Source of the DNA: Mesorhizobium huakuii
Lineage (GTDB): Bacteria; Pseudomonadota; Alphaproteobacteria; Rhizobiales; Rhizobiaceae
Length of the DNA: 64,000 nt
Direction: 5' to 3'
Assembly (NCBI RefSeq): GCF_030160235.1
Contig: NZ_BSNY01000047.1
Coordinates: 434,001-498,000 of the forward strand
The translations under genes and the position numbers were made by a program. The notes under the pieces were generated by a model. The model searched no databases. It was given only the letters and a program-made list of their open reading frames with translations, and was not told the origin of the DNA. Of this stretch, positions 28,530 to 38,140 are shown piece after piece (within the stretch, counting starts at the first letter, position 1; every line of letters begins with the position of its first letter).

Positions 28530-30106
28530 CAACACTCGGCGAAGCCCTGATCACGCTGCTTGAAGCGCATGGCGTCGATACCGTCTTCGGCATTCCGGGC
28601 GTCCACACGGTCGAGCTCTACCGTGGCCTGGCGCGCTCGAAAATCCGCCACGTCACGCCGCGCCATGAACAGGGTGCCGGCTTCATGGCCGACGGCTATG
28701 CCCGCGCCAGCGGCAGGCCAGGCGTAGCCTTCGTCATCACCGGGCCGGGGCTGACCAACACCATCACCGCCATGGGCCAGGCGCGCGCCGATTCGGTGCC
28801 GATGCTGGTCATATCGGGCGTCAATGCCACGCCGACGCTGGGCAAGGGGCTGGGCTTCCTGCATGAGCTGCCGGACCAGCGCGGCATGATGGAAAAGGTG
28901 GCGCTGTTGTCGCGGCGCGTCACCGAGGCCAGCGAATTGCCTGACGCACTGGCGCAGGCCTTCGCGCTGTTTTCATCTTCGCGGCCGGGCCCGGTGCATA
29001 TCGAGATCCCGACCGATGTCATGGTCAAGCCGGCTGACGATATCGCGGCGCTGTTGAGCAACGCGGCGCCCCCGACGCCGGATGGCGCGGCCATTGCGAG
29101 CGCCGTGAAGCTGGTCGCCGCTGCGCGCCGGCCGCTGATCCTGGCCGGCGGCGGCGCCAAGCGGGCCGAGACGGCGCTGCGGCGCCTGGCCGAGACACTG
29201 GGCGCGCCGGTCGTCGAGACCACCAATGCGCGCGGCCTGCTGCATCGTCACCCGCTTTGCGTGCCGGCAAGTCCAAGCCTGAAAGCGGTTCGCGCCCTGA
29301 TGGCCGAGGCCGATCTGGTGATTGCCGCCGGCACCGAATTCGGCCCGACCGACTATGACGGCTATGGCGACGGCGGCTTTGTGATGCCTTCCAACCTGAT
29401 TCGCATCGACATCGGCGCCGACCAGCTCGCGCGCCGCCCGGTGACGGTCGGCATCCAGGCCGACTGCGCCGAGGCGATCGAAGCCTTGCTCGCCGCGATC
29501 GGCCCCGCTCATCCTGCCGCCCCGGACGGCGAGGCGCGCGCCGCCGCCGCACGCAAGGCGGCGTTCGCCGAGCTGAGCCCGGCCTATGTGGCACAGGTGC
29601 ATGCTGTGGAAATGATCCGCGATGCCTTGCCCGGCGCCATCGTCGTCGGCGATTCGACGCAGCCGGTCTACGCCGCCAACCTCTACTATGATCACGACCG
29701 CCCAGGCGGCTGGTTCAACGCCGCCACCGGCTTCGGCGCGCTTGGCTATGGCCCGCCGGCAGCGATCGGCGCCGCCCTTGCCGTACCCGACGCGCCGGTT
29801 GTCTGTCTGACCGGCGACGGCGGCTTCCAGTTCACCTTGCCCGAACTCGGCGCGGCGCTCGATGCCCGAGCGCCGGTCATCTTCGTGGTCTGGAACAACA
29901 GGGGTTACCGTGAGATCGAGACCTCGATGCTCGACGTCGGCGTCGAGCCCGTTGGGGTCTCGCCGGCGCCGCCCGATTTCTGTAAGCTGGCCGAAGCCTA
30001 TGGCATATCAGCCGAACGGCTCGCCGGTATCGGCGCCTTGCCACGGGCCCTGAAGCAAGCCCGGGCAACCGGATTGCCTTGTGTCATCGAAATCACGGTC
30101 GATTGA
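28526..30106 (+). CDS. Thiamine-diphosphate enzyme, probably 5-guanidino-2-oxopentanoate decarboxylase
   Basis: A 526-residue member of the acetolactate synthase / benzoylformate decarboxylase fold. The ThDP-activating glutamate lies in RHEQGAGFMADGYAR near residue 49, and the Mg-ThDP motif starts with GDGGFQF at 430. The N-terminal half (GIPGVHTVELYRGLA, then RHVTPRHEQGAG) strongly recalls AruI, the 2-ketoarginine decarboxylase of the arginine transaminase pathway, which makes 4-guanidinobutanal and CO2. Position beside an arginine-type importer and a guanidino hydrolase agrees. It could also act on another 2-keto acid. No aminotransferase or guanidinobutyrase gene lies beside it in the window. 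Confidence 0.75.
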   Translation: MTTLGEALITLLEAHGVDTVFGIPGVHTVELYRGLARSKIRHVTPRHEQGAGFMADGYARASGRPGVAFVITGPGLTNTITAMGQARADSVPMLVISGVNATPTLGKGLGFLHELPDQRGMMEKVALLSRRVTEASELPDALAQAFALFSSSRPGPVHIEIPTDVMVKPADDIAALLSNAAPPTPDGAAIASAVKLVAAARRPLILAGGGAKRAETALRRLAETLGAPVVETTNARGLLHRHPLCVPASPSLKAVRALMAEADLVIAAGTEFGPTDYDGYGDGGFVMPSNLIRIDIGADQLARRPVTVGIQADCAEAIEALLAAIGPAHPAAPDGEARAAAARKAAFAELSPAYVAQVHAVEMIRDALPGAIVVGDSTQPVYAANLYYDHDRPGGWFNAATGFGALGYGPPAAIGAALAVPDAPVVCLTGDGGFQFTLPELGAALDARAPVIFVVWNNRGYREIETSMLDVGVEPVGVSPAPPDFCKLAEAYGISAERLAGIGALPRALKQARATGLPCVIEITVD

Positions 30107-30199
30107 AGGCTTCAGCCCAGCGTTGATTTTCTCGTCCGCACCGGACCCTTCGTCGGCTCGCCTGTTGTGCCGCAACGGCCGCATGGCTGACGCCATTGC

Positions 30200-30221
30200 T
30201 ATAATATGCGTAGTGACGCAT
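30200..30221 (+). promoter_or_regulatory. Candidate promoter -10 element with abutting operator palindrome
   Basis: A perfect TATAAT (30200-30205) is directly followed by ATGCGT-AGTG-ACGCAT (30206-30221), a 6-bp inverted repeat at the expected transcription start. It lies about 125 bases before the short-chain dehydrogenase gene. No good -35 box is visible at the right distance, which fits an activator-dependent or extended -10 promoter. The rest of the 239-base gap holds no gene that I can support. Confidence 0.45.
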
Positions 30222-30345
30222 GCAAAGACGCGACGGCTGCCATGTCGAGATATCAATTGAGTGATCGCCCGAAAGGCGCGACGCTTCGCGTCGGGGCGGC
30301 ACAACAAGCGACACAATCATAAAAATACGACCGGAGCGGTCCAGG

Positions 30346-31053
30346 ATGACGGAAACACTTCAAGGCAGGCATATCGTTGTGACCGGTGGGACCGGCGCGC
30401 TCGGCGGTGCGGTGGTTGGCCGGCTGCTGGAACAGGGCGCCATCTGCCACGTGCCGAACGCACACGCCGCGGCACCCCAGCATTTTCCTTTCGCCGACCA
30501 TGAGAACGTCAAGCTGGCGCACAATGTCGACCTGTCGGACTCCGCCAAGGTCGAAGCCTTCTATGCCCAGGTTCCTGCCTTGTGGGGCTCGATCCATCTC
30601 GCCGGCGGCTTCACCATGGCGCCGGTGGAAAAGATCGAATCGGCATCCTTTGCCGAGATGATGGACACCAACGCCCGCACCACCTTCCTGTGCAGCCGCG
30701 CGGCGATCCGCTCGATGCTGGCGTCGGGCGCATCAGGCCGCATCGTCAACGTCACCGCGCGCGCCGGGCTCGACCCCAGGCGCGGCGCCGGCATGGTCGC
30801 CTACACCGCCAGCAAGGCGGCGGTCGCGGCGATGACGGTGGCGATGGCCGAAGAGCTCAAGGCCAAGGGCATCCTGGTCAATGCCGTGGCCCCGTCGACG
30901 CTCGACACGCCGGCAAACCGCGCCGACATGCCGGATGCCGATTTCAGCAAATGGGTCAGCCTCGAAGCGGCGGCCGAAGCCATCGCCTATCTCGCCTCGC
31001 CGGCCAACCAGGCGATGAGCGGGACGCTGGTGCCGCTCTACGGCCGGGCCTGA
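30346..31053 (+). CDS. Short-chain dehydrogenase/reductase
   Basis: A 235-residue classical SDR. The cofactor motif is TGGTGALGGAVVGRLLEQG; the catalytic pieces are the conserved serine/threonine region IVNVTARAGL and YTASK (YxxxK). The normal NNAG stretch is replaced by HLAGGF, which is unusual but seen in some SDR subgroups. Substrate unknown. It stands alone behind its own candidate promoter and converges on the membrane protein gene, the two coding regions overlapping by 16 bases. It could belong functionally to the guanidino cluster to its left, for example by reducing or oxidising an aldehyde, but this is a guess. Confidence 0.88.
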   Translation: MTETLQGRHIVVTGGTGALGGAVVGRLLEQGAICHVPNAHAAAPQHFPFADHENVKLAHNVDLSDSAKVEAFYAQVPALWGSIHLAGGFTMAPVEKIESASFAEMMDTNARTTFLCSRAAIRSMLASGASGRIVNVTARAGLDPRRGAGMVAYTASKAAVAAMTVAMAEELKAKGILVNAVAPSTLDTPANRADMPDADFSKWVSLEAAAEAIAYLASPANQAMSGTLVPLYGRA

Positions 31054-32903
31054 GCGGCGAGCGTCGAAGCCGGGCACACGGCATCCGATCCGTCGGCATT
31101 GCGATAACTGTAGATGCGCAGCGGCGATGAAGCTCTCGTCGGGCACTCCCGCAACCATGCCGGCGGGTGGCCTTCAATCAGCGCCGCCGCGAATGGATAG
31201 GCGGCTTCCAGGCCCGGCAATGGCGGGCCTCGCCAGGCGCAGATCGCGACATGCGTTGCCTTGGACGCATCGAGTATCGCGCGGGGGTCGGCGGTCGCCG
31301 GATCGAGGAAGCGATAGCTGCGCTCGATGCCCTTGGCCGACGGATGATTGGGGATCGTCACCACCTTGGGACCTTCGGCAAGGGCGACGAAACGCGAGCC
31401 GATCAGCGGTGGGGAAAGAACGACGGCGCCGGACGGCCAGCCCTGTTCCGGTTCAAAAGGGCTGGAATAGCAGCCGTCTGCGAGTTCGGCGGCGGGAACC
31501 GCCGCTTGCGCCGGTTTTACCGACAAATGGTACAGCACCATTGCTCCGGACAAAATGAGACCGGGCAGGATCAGTGCGTATCTGTGCGATGCCGCCGGCA
31601 CCGGAGATTTCAGATAGCGACCCAGCCTCGCATTCGGCAGGAGGCTCGCCAGGGCGAAGATGAGGCCGATGCCGGAGAAGATCGCAAGGTAGCGGTAGTA
31701 GCGGATATAACCGATCGCAAGCGCCAGCGAGAGCAGCGAGAACAGGGCCAGTATGACGAGAGGCCGGCTTCGGCCTTCCGGCCTGGCACAGATGACGACC
31801 GGCGCAAGCGCGCCGATAAACAGCAGCGCCATGCTGAGAAAACTCATCGACAGGACGACATCAGGGCGCCGAAACAGGCTCAATTCCTGGAGAATTCTAT
31901 TGATCATGTTGTCGCGAACATAGGCGTCGATCGAGGCATAGGGGCTGGCCAGGCATTGCGGGAACAATACCGCCAGCACCGCCGCGCTGGCCGCCGCGAA
32001 CACCAGCAGGATTGCTGTGCGCATCGGCCACCCTCCACGCCGGCCGGCAAGCAAAGGCACGACGGCGAATGAAAGCCCGGCCGCGGCCAATGCCGTCACA
32101 TGCGGCGTCGAATAGGTGTCGCATCTGACCGCGGCGTAGGCAGAAGGCGGCACGATCGCCGCGAACAGGCCGATCGCGCCGGCGGTCAGGGCCAGCCCGA
32201 AATCGACGATCCTCTTTTCACCGCCCTCGCGGTCGAAGATCCAGTCGAAGGCATAGACCGCCATCACCAGCGCGTAGAACGGCGCGAATTCGGCGCTGAC
32301 GGCAATTGCCAGGGCCGTGAGCAGCCCGTTGACGAAAGCCGAAAAGCGGTTCTGCGACATCATGAGAACCAGGGCCACCAGCAGAAGCAGGATTTGCAGA
32401 TTGTGATAGTCGATGCGTCCCGGGGCGAATTCGAAAAAGGTCCGTGCGGCAAAGATCAAGGCCAACGGCAATGCAACGGCCGGATAGGCAAAGCCGATGG
32501 CGATCAGCAGCCGGTTGTAGAAATAGAGCGCGGGCACAAGCAGCAACAGCGGGACGGCAAGGCTTGCCAGCATCAGAGCCGGCTCGAAGCCGGCAAAAGG
32601 GGCGAACAGGCGCGCGAAGGCGGCGTAGGGCAGGTCCACGATCCACGGCCAGTGTGAGACATAGGGCTCGGGCTGGACGATGCCGGGCAGCGTGCGGTCG
32701 AAGACATTTCCCGTTTCAAGCAAGGTGCGGATTTCGTGCAGCTTGAGGAGATCGTCCGCGTCATTGTTGAGCTGGAAGCCCAGGGACCACAAGGCGGTCG
32801 TCAGGATCGCCATTGCGCAAAAGCAGAACAGGACAGGCGAGCTGGTGTAAAGGCGCAGCAACCGCGAAGGTTGCGCAGCGGCATTGTCGGCAACAGTGCT
32901 CAT
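31038..32903 (-). CDS. Large polytopic membrane protein, glycosyltransferase-like (GT-C type)
   Basis: About 621 residues with ten or more hydrophobic helices over the first 450 and a soluble periplasmic-type domain at the C-terminus. The N-terminal half resembles GT-C glycosyltransferases (dolichyl-phosphate mannosyltransferase/oligosaccharyltransferase style): an acidic first loop (FQLNNDADDLLKLHEI), then the motif GRIDYHNLQILLLL, which recalls the D-H-N pattern of STT3-like proteins. The C-terminal domain has two cysteines in conserved-looking settings (ADGCYSS and VAICAWRGP). ATG at 32903 is preferred over a TTG at 32930. The likely role is sugar transfer at the outer face of the inner membrane. 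It has no operon partner. Confidence 0.65.
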   Translation of the reverse strand: MSTVADNAAAQPSRLLRLYTSSPVLFCFCAMAILTTALWSLGFQLNNDADDLLKLHEIRTLLETGNVFDRTLPGIVQPEPYVSHWPWIVDLPYAAFARLFAPFAGFEPALMLASLAVPLLLLVPALYFYNRLLIAIGFAYPAVALPLALIFAARTFFEFAPGRIDYHNLQILLLLVALVLMMSQNRFSAFVNGLLTALAIAVSAEFAPFYALVMAVYAFDWIFDREGGEKRIVDFGLALTAGAIGLFAAIVPPSAYAAVRCDTYSTPHVTALAAAGLSFAVVPLLAGRRGGWPMRTAILLVFAAASAAVLAVLFPQCLASPYASIDAYVRDNMINRILQELSLFRRPDVVLSMSFLSMALLFIGALAPVVICARPEGRSRPLVILALFSLLSLALAIGYIRYYRYLAIFSGIGLIFALASLLPNARLGRYLKSPVPAASHRYALILPGLILSGAMVLYHLSVKPAQAAVPAAELADGCYSSPFEPEQGWPSGAVVLSPPLIGSRFVALAEGPKVVTIPNHPSAKGIERSYRFLDPATADPRAILDASKATHVAICAWRGPPLPGLEAAYPFAAALIEGHPPAWLRECPTRASSPLRIYSYRNADGSDAVCPASTLAAQARP

Positions 32904-32960
32904 GGAAGTATTCCGTTGGACCACCGGCAAATACGCGAGGAAGTTTATGTTCCCGTAAAG

Positions 32961-32992
32961 AAAAAGACCCGCCGGATCGCTCCGGCGGGTCT
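32961..32992 (-). terminator. Rho-independent terminator of rpsA
   Basis: Read on the minus strand, a 12-bp stem AGACCCGCCGGA with TCCGGCGGGTCT closes on a four-base loop and runs straight into TTTTTC. It lies 44 bases after the rpsA stop and is a textbook intrinsic terminator. Confidence 0.95.
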
Positions 32993-33036
32993 ATTCATAA
33001 GGCTGCACGCGAGGCGTGCCGCCGATGACTGACGTC

Positions 33037-34734
33037 TTAGTTGCCCTGCTTCTTCAGCGCGGCACCCAGGATGTCGCCCAGCGAAGCGCCGGAGTCGGTC
33101 GAACCGTACTGGGCGACCGCTTCCTTCTCTTCGGCGATTTCCAGCGCCTTGATCGAGACCTGCAGCTTGCGGGTCTTCTTGTCGAAGGCGATGACGCGGG
33201 CGTCGACCTTCTGGCCGACGGTGAAGCGCTCGGGGCGCTGCTCGTCGCGGTCGCGGCTGAGGTCGGAGCGCTTGATGAAGGTCTCGATGCCGCTGTCGAC
33301 CAGCCGCACTTCCAGACCGCCATCCTTGACGCAGATGACTTCACAGGTGACGACGGCGTTCTTGCGCAGTTCGCCCGAGGTCGCCGCTTCGCCGACCGTG
33401 TCGCGGGCCAGCTGCTTGATGCCGAGTGAGATGCGCTCCTTCTCGATGTCGACGTCGAGCACCTGCGCCTTGACCATGTCGCCGCGATTGTACTCTTCGA
33501 TGACCTGCTCGCCCGGACGGGTCCAGTCGAGGTCGGAGAGGTGCACCATGCCGTCCACGTCGCCTTCCAGACCGATGAACAGGCCGAACTCGGTCTTGTT
33601 CTTGACCTCGCCCTCGACCTGGCTGCCGACCGGATGGTTGCGCGCGAAGGCTTCCCACGGATTCTCAAGCGTCTGCTTGAGGCCGAGCGAGATGCGGCGC
33701 TTGGCCGGATCGACCTCGAGCACCACCACGTCGACTTCCTGGGTCGTCGACAGGATCTTGCCGGGATGCACGTTCTTCTTGGTCCACGACATTTCCGAAA
33801 CGTGGATGAGGCCCTCGATGCCCGGCTCCAGCTCGACGAACGCGCCGTAGTCGGTGATGTTGGTGACGGTGCCCTTGATCTTCTTGCCGATCGGGAACTT
33901 GGTGCCGATCTCCGACCACGGATCGCTCTCGAGCTGCTTCATGCCGAGCGAGATGCGGTGGGTTTCCTGGTTGATGCGGATGATCTGCACCTTGACCGTC
34001 TGACCGATGTTGAGGATTTCGGTCGGATGGTTGACGCGGCGCCATGCCATGTCGGTGACATGCAGCAGGCCGTCGATGCCGCCGAGGTCGACGAACGCAC
34101 CGTAATCGGTGATGTTCTTGACGACGCCTTCGACAACCTGGCCTTCTTCGAGGTTCTGCACGATTTCCGAACGCTGTTCGGCGCGGCTCTCCTCGAGCAC
34201 GGTGCGGCGCGACACCACGATGTTGCCGCGGCGGCGATCCATCTTGAGGATCTCGAAGGGCTGCGGGTTGTGCATCAGCGGGGAGACGTCGCGGATCGGG
34301 CGGATATCGACCTGGCTGCGCGGCAGGAAGGCCACGGCGCCGTCGAGGTCGACGGTGAAGCCGCCCTTGACCTGGTTGAAGATGACGCCTTCGACGCGCT
34401 CACCCTTGGTGAACTTCTCTTCGAGACGGACCCAGCTCTCTTCACGGCGGGCCTTTTCACGCGAAAGCATGGCTTCGCCAAGCGCGTTCTCGATGCGCTC
34501 GACATAGACTTCGACGGTGTCACCGACCTTGAGGGTGGTGTCCTTGCCCTTGACGCCGAATTCCTTCAGCGGCACGCGGCCTTCGACCTTGAGGCCGACG
34601 TCGATGATGGCCATGTCCTTTTCGATCGCGGTGATCGTGCCCTTGACGACCTGACCTTCGCCGGAGTGGCCGGTGGTGAATGATTCTTCGAGCAGGCTCG
34701 CGAAATCATCGCGAGTGGGATTTGCAGCTGACAT
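33037..34734 (-). CDS. rpsA: 30S ribosomal protein S1
   Basis: A 565-residue translation initiation factor-like ribosomal protein that holds mRNA on the small subunit. It consists of six S1 (OB-fold) repeats, recognisable from recurring patterns such as VEGRVPLKEFGVKG, GAFVDLGGIDGLLHVTDMAW and GAFVELEPGIEGLIHVSEMS, each followed by KVQII or VDVVVLEVD type strands. The frame is open to 34758, but ATG at 34734 (MSAANPTRDDF) has AGGAG seven bases upstream. The gene order aroA-cmk-rpsA in the direction of transcription is conserved in many rhizobia. Confidence 0.97.
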   Translation of the reverse strand: MSAANPTRDDFASLLEESFTTGHSGEGQVVKGTITAIEKDMAIIDVGLKVEGRVPLKEFGVKGKDTTLKVGDTVEVYVERIENALGEAMLSREKARREESWVRLEEKFTKGERVEGVIFNQVKGGFTVDLDGAVAFLPRSQVDIRPIRDVSPLMHNPQPFEILKMDRRRGNIVVSRRTVLEESRAEQRSEIVQNLEEGQVVEGVVKNITDYGAFVDLGGIDGLLHVTDMAWRRVNHPTEILNIGQTVKVQIIRINQETHRISLGMKQLESDPWSEIGTKFPIGKKIKGTVTNITDYGAFVELEPGIEGLIHVSEMSWTKKNVHPGKILSTTQEVDVVVLEVDPAKRRISLGLKQTLENPWEAFARNHPVGSQVEGEVKNKTEFGLFIGLEGDVDGMVHLSDLDWTRPGEQVIEEYNRGDMVKAQVLDVDIEKERISLGIKQLARDTVGEAATSGELRKNAVVTCEVICVKDGGLEVRLVDSGIETFIKRSDLSRDRDEQRPERFTVGQKVDARVIAFDKKTRKLQVSIKALEIAEEKEAVAQYGSTDSGASLGDILGAALKKQGN

Positions 34735-34812
34735 TGTTTCTCCTGGAGTGCCCCGCATCTCTGAGCGGGACGGGCGCCGTGGGTTAGCGTTGCGTTGGCC
34801 TGTCGGCGTTCC

Positions 34813-34848
34813 GGGCTTAAAAAAGCCCTGGGCCGCATTTTAAGCGGC
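34813..34848 (-). terminator. Tandem hairpins between cmk and rpsA
   Basis: Two short hairpins lie side by side: GGGCTT/AAGCCC with an AAAA loop (34813-34828) and GCCGC/GCGGC with an ATTTTAA loop (34832-34848). On the minus strand they follow cmk and precede rpsA, so they may attenuate read-through or mark the 5' leader of rpsA, where autoregulation by S1 is known in other bacteria. No long T-run follows either stem. Confidence 0.4.
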
Positions 34849-34943
34849 AATTCCGGCGCATGAAGAATGCTGGCAGGCTGGTTCGTGCCCGATATGGGTA
34901 TTTTCTGCGCTTCCGGCAACGGAAACGCGAGAGAAAACCCGCA

Positions 34944-35594
34944 TCAAGCCTTGTTTCTCCTGGCCAGCGCGTCGTCAACGATCGCCATGGCCGCGAGAAA
35001 CGCGGCTTCTATAGCCATTTCGCTGGTATCTAGCAAGTGCGCGTCCGCCGCCGGCTTCAAGGGCGAGTCGGCACGGCCCATGTCGCGCTCGTCGCGGCGC
35101 ACGATGTCGGCGAGGATTTCAGCAAAGTTGGCGGTGCCGCCGATGCTTTCGATCTCGGCCAGCCGGCGCTTCGCCCGCACCTCCGCGCTCGCCGTCACAT
35201 AGAGTTTGATGTCGGCATCGGGGCACACGACAGTGCCGATGTCGCGCCCGTCCAGCACCGCGCCGGGCGGCGTCCTGGCGAAGGCGCGCTGCTTTTCGAC
35301 GAGAATGCGCCGCACGGTAGGATACACCGCAACTTTCGAGGCGGCCTCGCCGATGGCATGCGCCGACAGCACCGCCCGGTCGAGCTTAGCCATATCGACC
35401 TGGCGCGCCGCGGTCTCGGCCGCCGAGACATTGTCGAGCGGCAGCGCGTGCTGGATGAGCGCATGGGCGACCGCCCGATAGGTGAGGCCGGTGTCGAGCA
35501 GGTTCAGCCGGTAGTGGTCGGCGAGCCGACGGGCCAGCGTGCCCTTGCCGGCGCCGGCGGGGCCGTCAATGGCGATGGTGAAGGTTGCGGTCAT
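34944..35594 (-). CDS. cmk: Cytidylate kinase
   Basis: A 216-residue kinase that phosphorylates CMP and dCMP with ATP. The P-loop is [17 protein letters not shown] at the N-terminus; the nucleotide-binding [20 protein letters not shown] and the lid region [19 protein letters not shown] are standard for bacterial Cmk. The ATG at 35594 gives the expected [11 protein letters not shown] start; the frame runs a few codons further upstream. It lies 91 bases after the aroA stop and 209 bases before rpsA, all on the minus strand. Confidence 0.97.
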   Translation of the reverse strand: MTATFTIAIDGPAGAGKGTLARRLADHYRLNLLDTGLTYRAVAHALIQHALPLDNVSAAETAARQVDMAKLDRAVLSAHAIGEAASKVAVYPTVRRILVEKQRAFARTPPGAVLDGRDIGTVVCPDADIKLYVTASAEVRAKRRLAEIESIGGTANFAEILADIVRRDERDMGRADSPLKPAADAHLLDTSEMAIEAAFLAAMAIVDDALARRNKA

Positions 35595-35685
35595 TGGCGG
35601 GCCAACGCTTCGCAAAGCTTGGCGGCCGGCTCACACCGGAGGGACGTCGGCTCCCAATCTCCAGGGCTGTTGGTTGCCACGACGC

Positions 35686-37083
<1,398 letters not shown>

Positions 37084-37250
37084 TCATTTGTTGCGGCGGT
37101 CTCGTATCACGGCGGGGCGAAATGGTCATCCCCATGGTCGTCACTTGGCGCGAGGCCTTTCAGGACTTGGTTTTGTGACGCCGGCTTTTGGCTTTGACAG
37201 CGCCGCAAACAGTGGTTAAGGGGACCACTCTTTTATTGACGAGGCTTGCC

Positions 37251-37637
37251 GTGGCAAAAACCGAACTTGGCACAAAGCGTATCGACCCTGAGACGGGTCG
37301 AAAATTCTACGACCTGAACAAGGACCCGATCGTCTCGCCCTACACCGGCAAGACCTATCCGCGTTCCTATTTCGAGGAAGGCAAGATCGCCGCCCTCGAG
37401 GAGGAAGAGGAAGTGGCCGAGAAGGAAGTGGACGCCGAGGACGAAGAGGGCGTTGAAGTCGTCTCGCTCGAAGAGGCCGACGACGACGTCAAGGGCGACG
37501 ACCTGCCCGATCTCGGCGATGACGAGGACGTCGACCTCGGCGACGACGAGGATGACACTTTCCTTGCCGACGAAGAGGAAGAAGACGACGACGTTGCCGA
37601 CATGATCGGCGTCGGCGACGACGACGACGAGGTCTGA
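37251..37637 (+). CDS. TIGR02300-family acidic protein
   Basis: A 128-residue protein beginning with GTG at 37251 (AKTELGTKRIDPETGRKFYD). The first 50 residues are the conserved part (FYDLNKDPIVSPYTGKTYPR), and the remaining 80 are almost all aspartate and glutamate with runs such as EEEEE and DDDDE. This is the alphaproteobacterial TIGR02300 family, whose function is unknown. The acidic tail may bind basic proteins or metal ions. GAGG lies ten bases before the start. It is divergent from aroA and directly precedes the tRNA-Ala gene, an arrangement conserved in rhizobia. Confidence 0.9.
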   Translation: MAKTELGTKRIDPETGRKFYDLNKDPIVSPYTGKTYPRSYFEEGKIAALEEEEEVAEKEVDAEDEEGVEVVSLEEADDDVKGDDLPDLGDDEDVDLGDDEDDTFLADEEEEDDDVADMIGVGDDDDEV

Positions 37638-37809
37638 CAGGCCTGAGACGTAAGCGTTTGCAGGCTTTCTCGGCCTGTGAACAAAAAGCCGCTCATCAAG
37701 GCTTGATATCTGAGAAAGGCGGGGTTAGAAGCCGCCTGCACTAACGGCGCGGTGTTCCAACCCGCGCTGATCTCTTCGCCGGAAACGGCGCCGGCTGACT
37801 GCCGGGAGT

Positions 37810-37885
<76 letters not shown>

Positions 37886-37992
37886 AACAGTCTCCTTCAA
37901 TCCGCCAGTGACTGACGCCAGCGAGCCCGCCGAGGATCAGGCGCGGATTCGACCGATCGAAGAGAATTTCCAATTTCAACGGCGGATTTGGA

Positions 37993-38016
37993 ATAAACTA
38001 ACTCTACAGAGTTTAT
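37993..38016. promoter_or_regulatory. Nested palindrome upstream of the organosulfur locus
   Basis: AACTCT-AC-AGAGTT (38000-38013) is a perfect 6-2-6 palindrome, flanked by a second pair of arms ATAAACT and AGTTTAT (37993-37999 and 38010-38016). It lies about 125 bases before the ssuD-like gene, in an AT-rich island between the tRNA and that gene. Such symmetry is typical of a dimeric regulator site. The rest of the 255-base gap shows no coding potential that I can support. Confidence 0.5.
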
Positions 38017-38140
38017 AGAATAAGCAAAGTGCGGACGATCTGTTTCCCGGACAGGATTCCGCCATGCCCGCCTCTCTGCGCCCGCTTTCAACCTCGTCAG
38101 GCACAGCCCGCCATCGCCACCAACTCGCGGGAGGCAGGCC

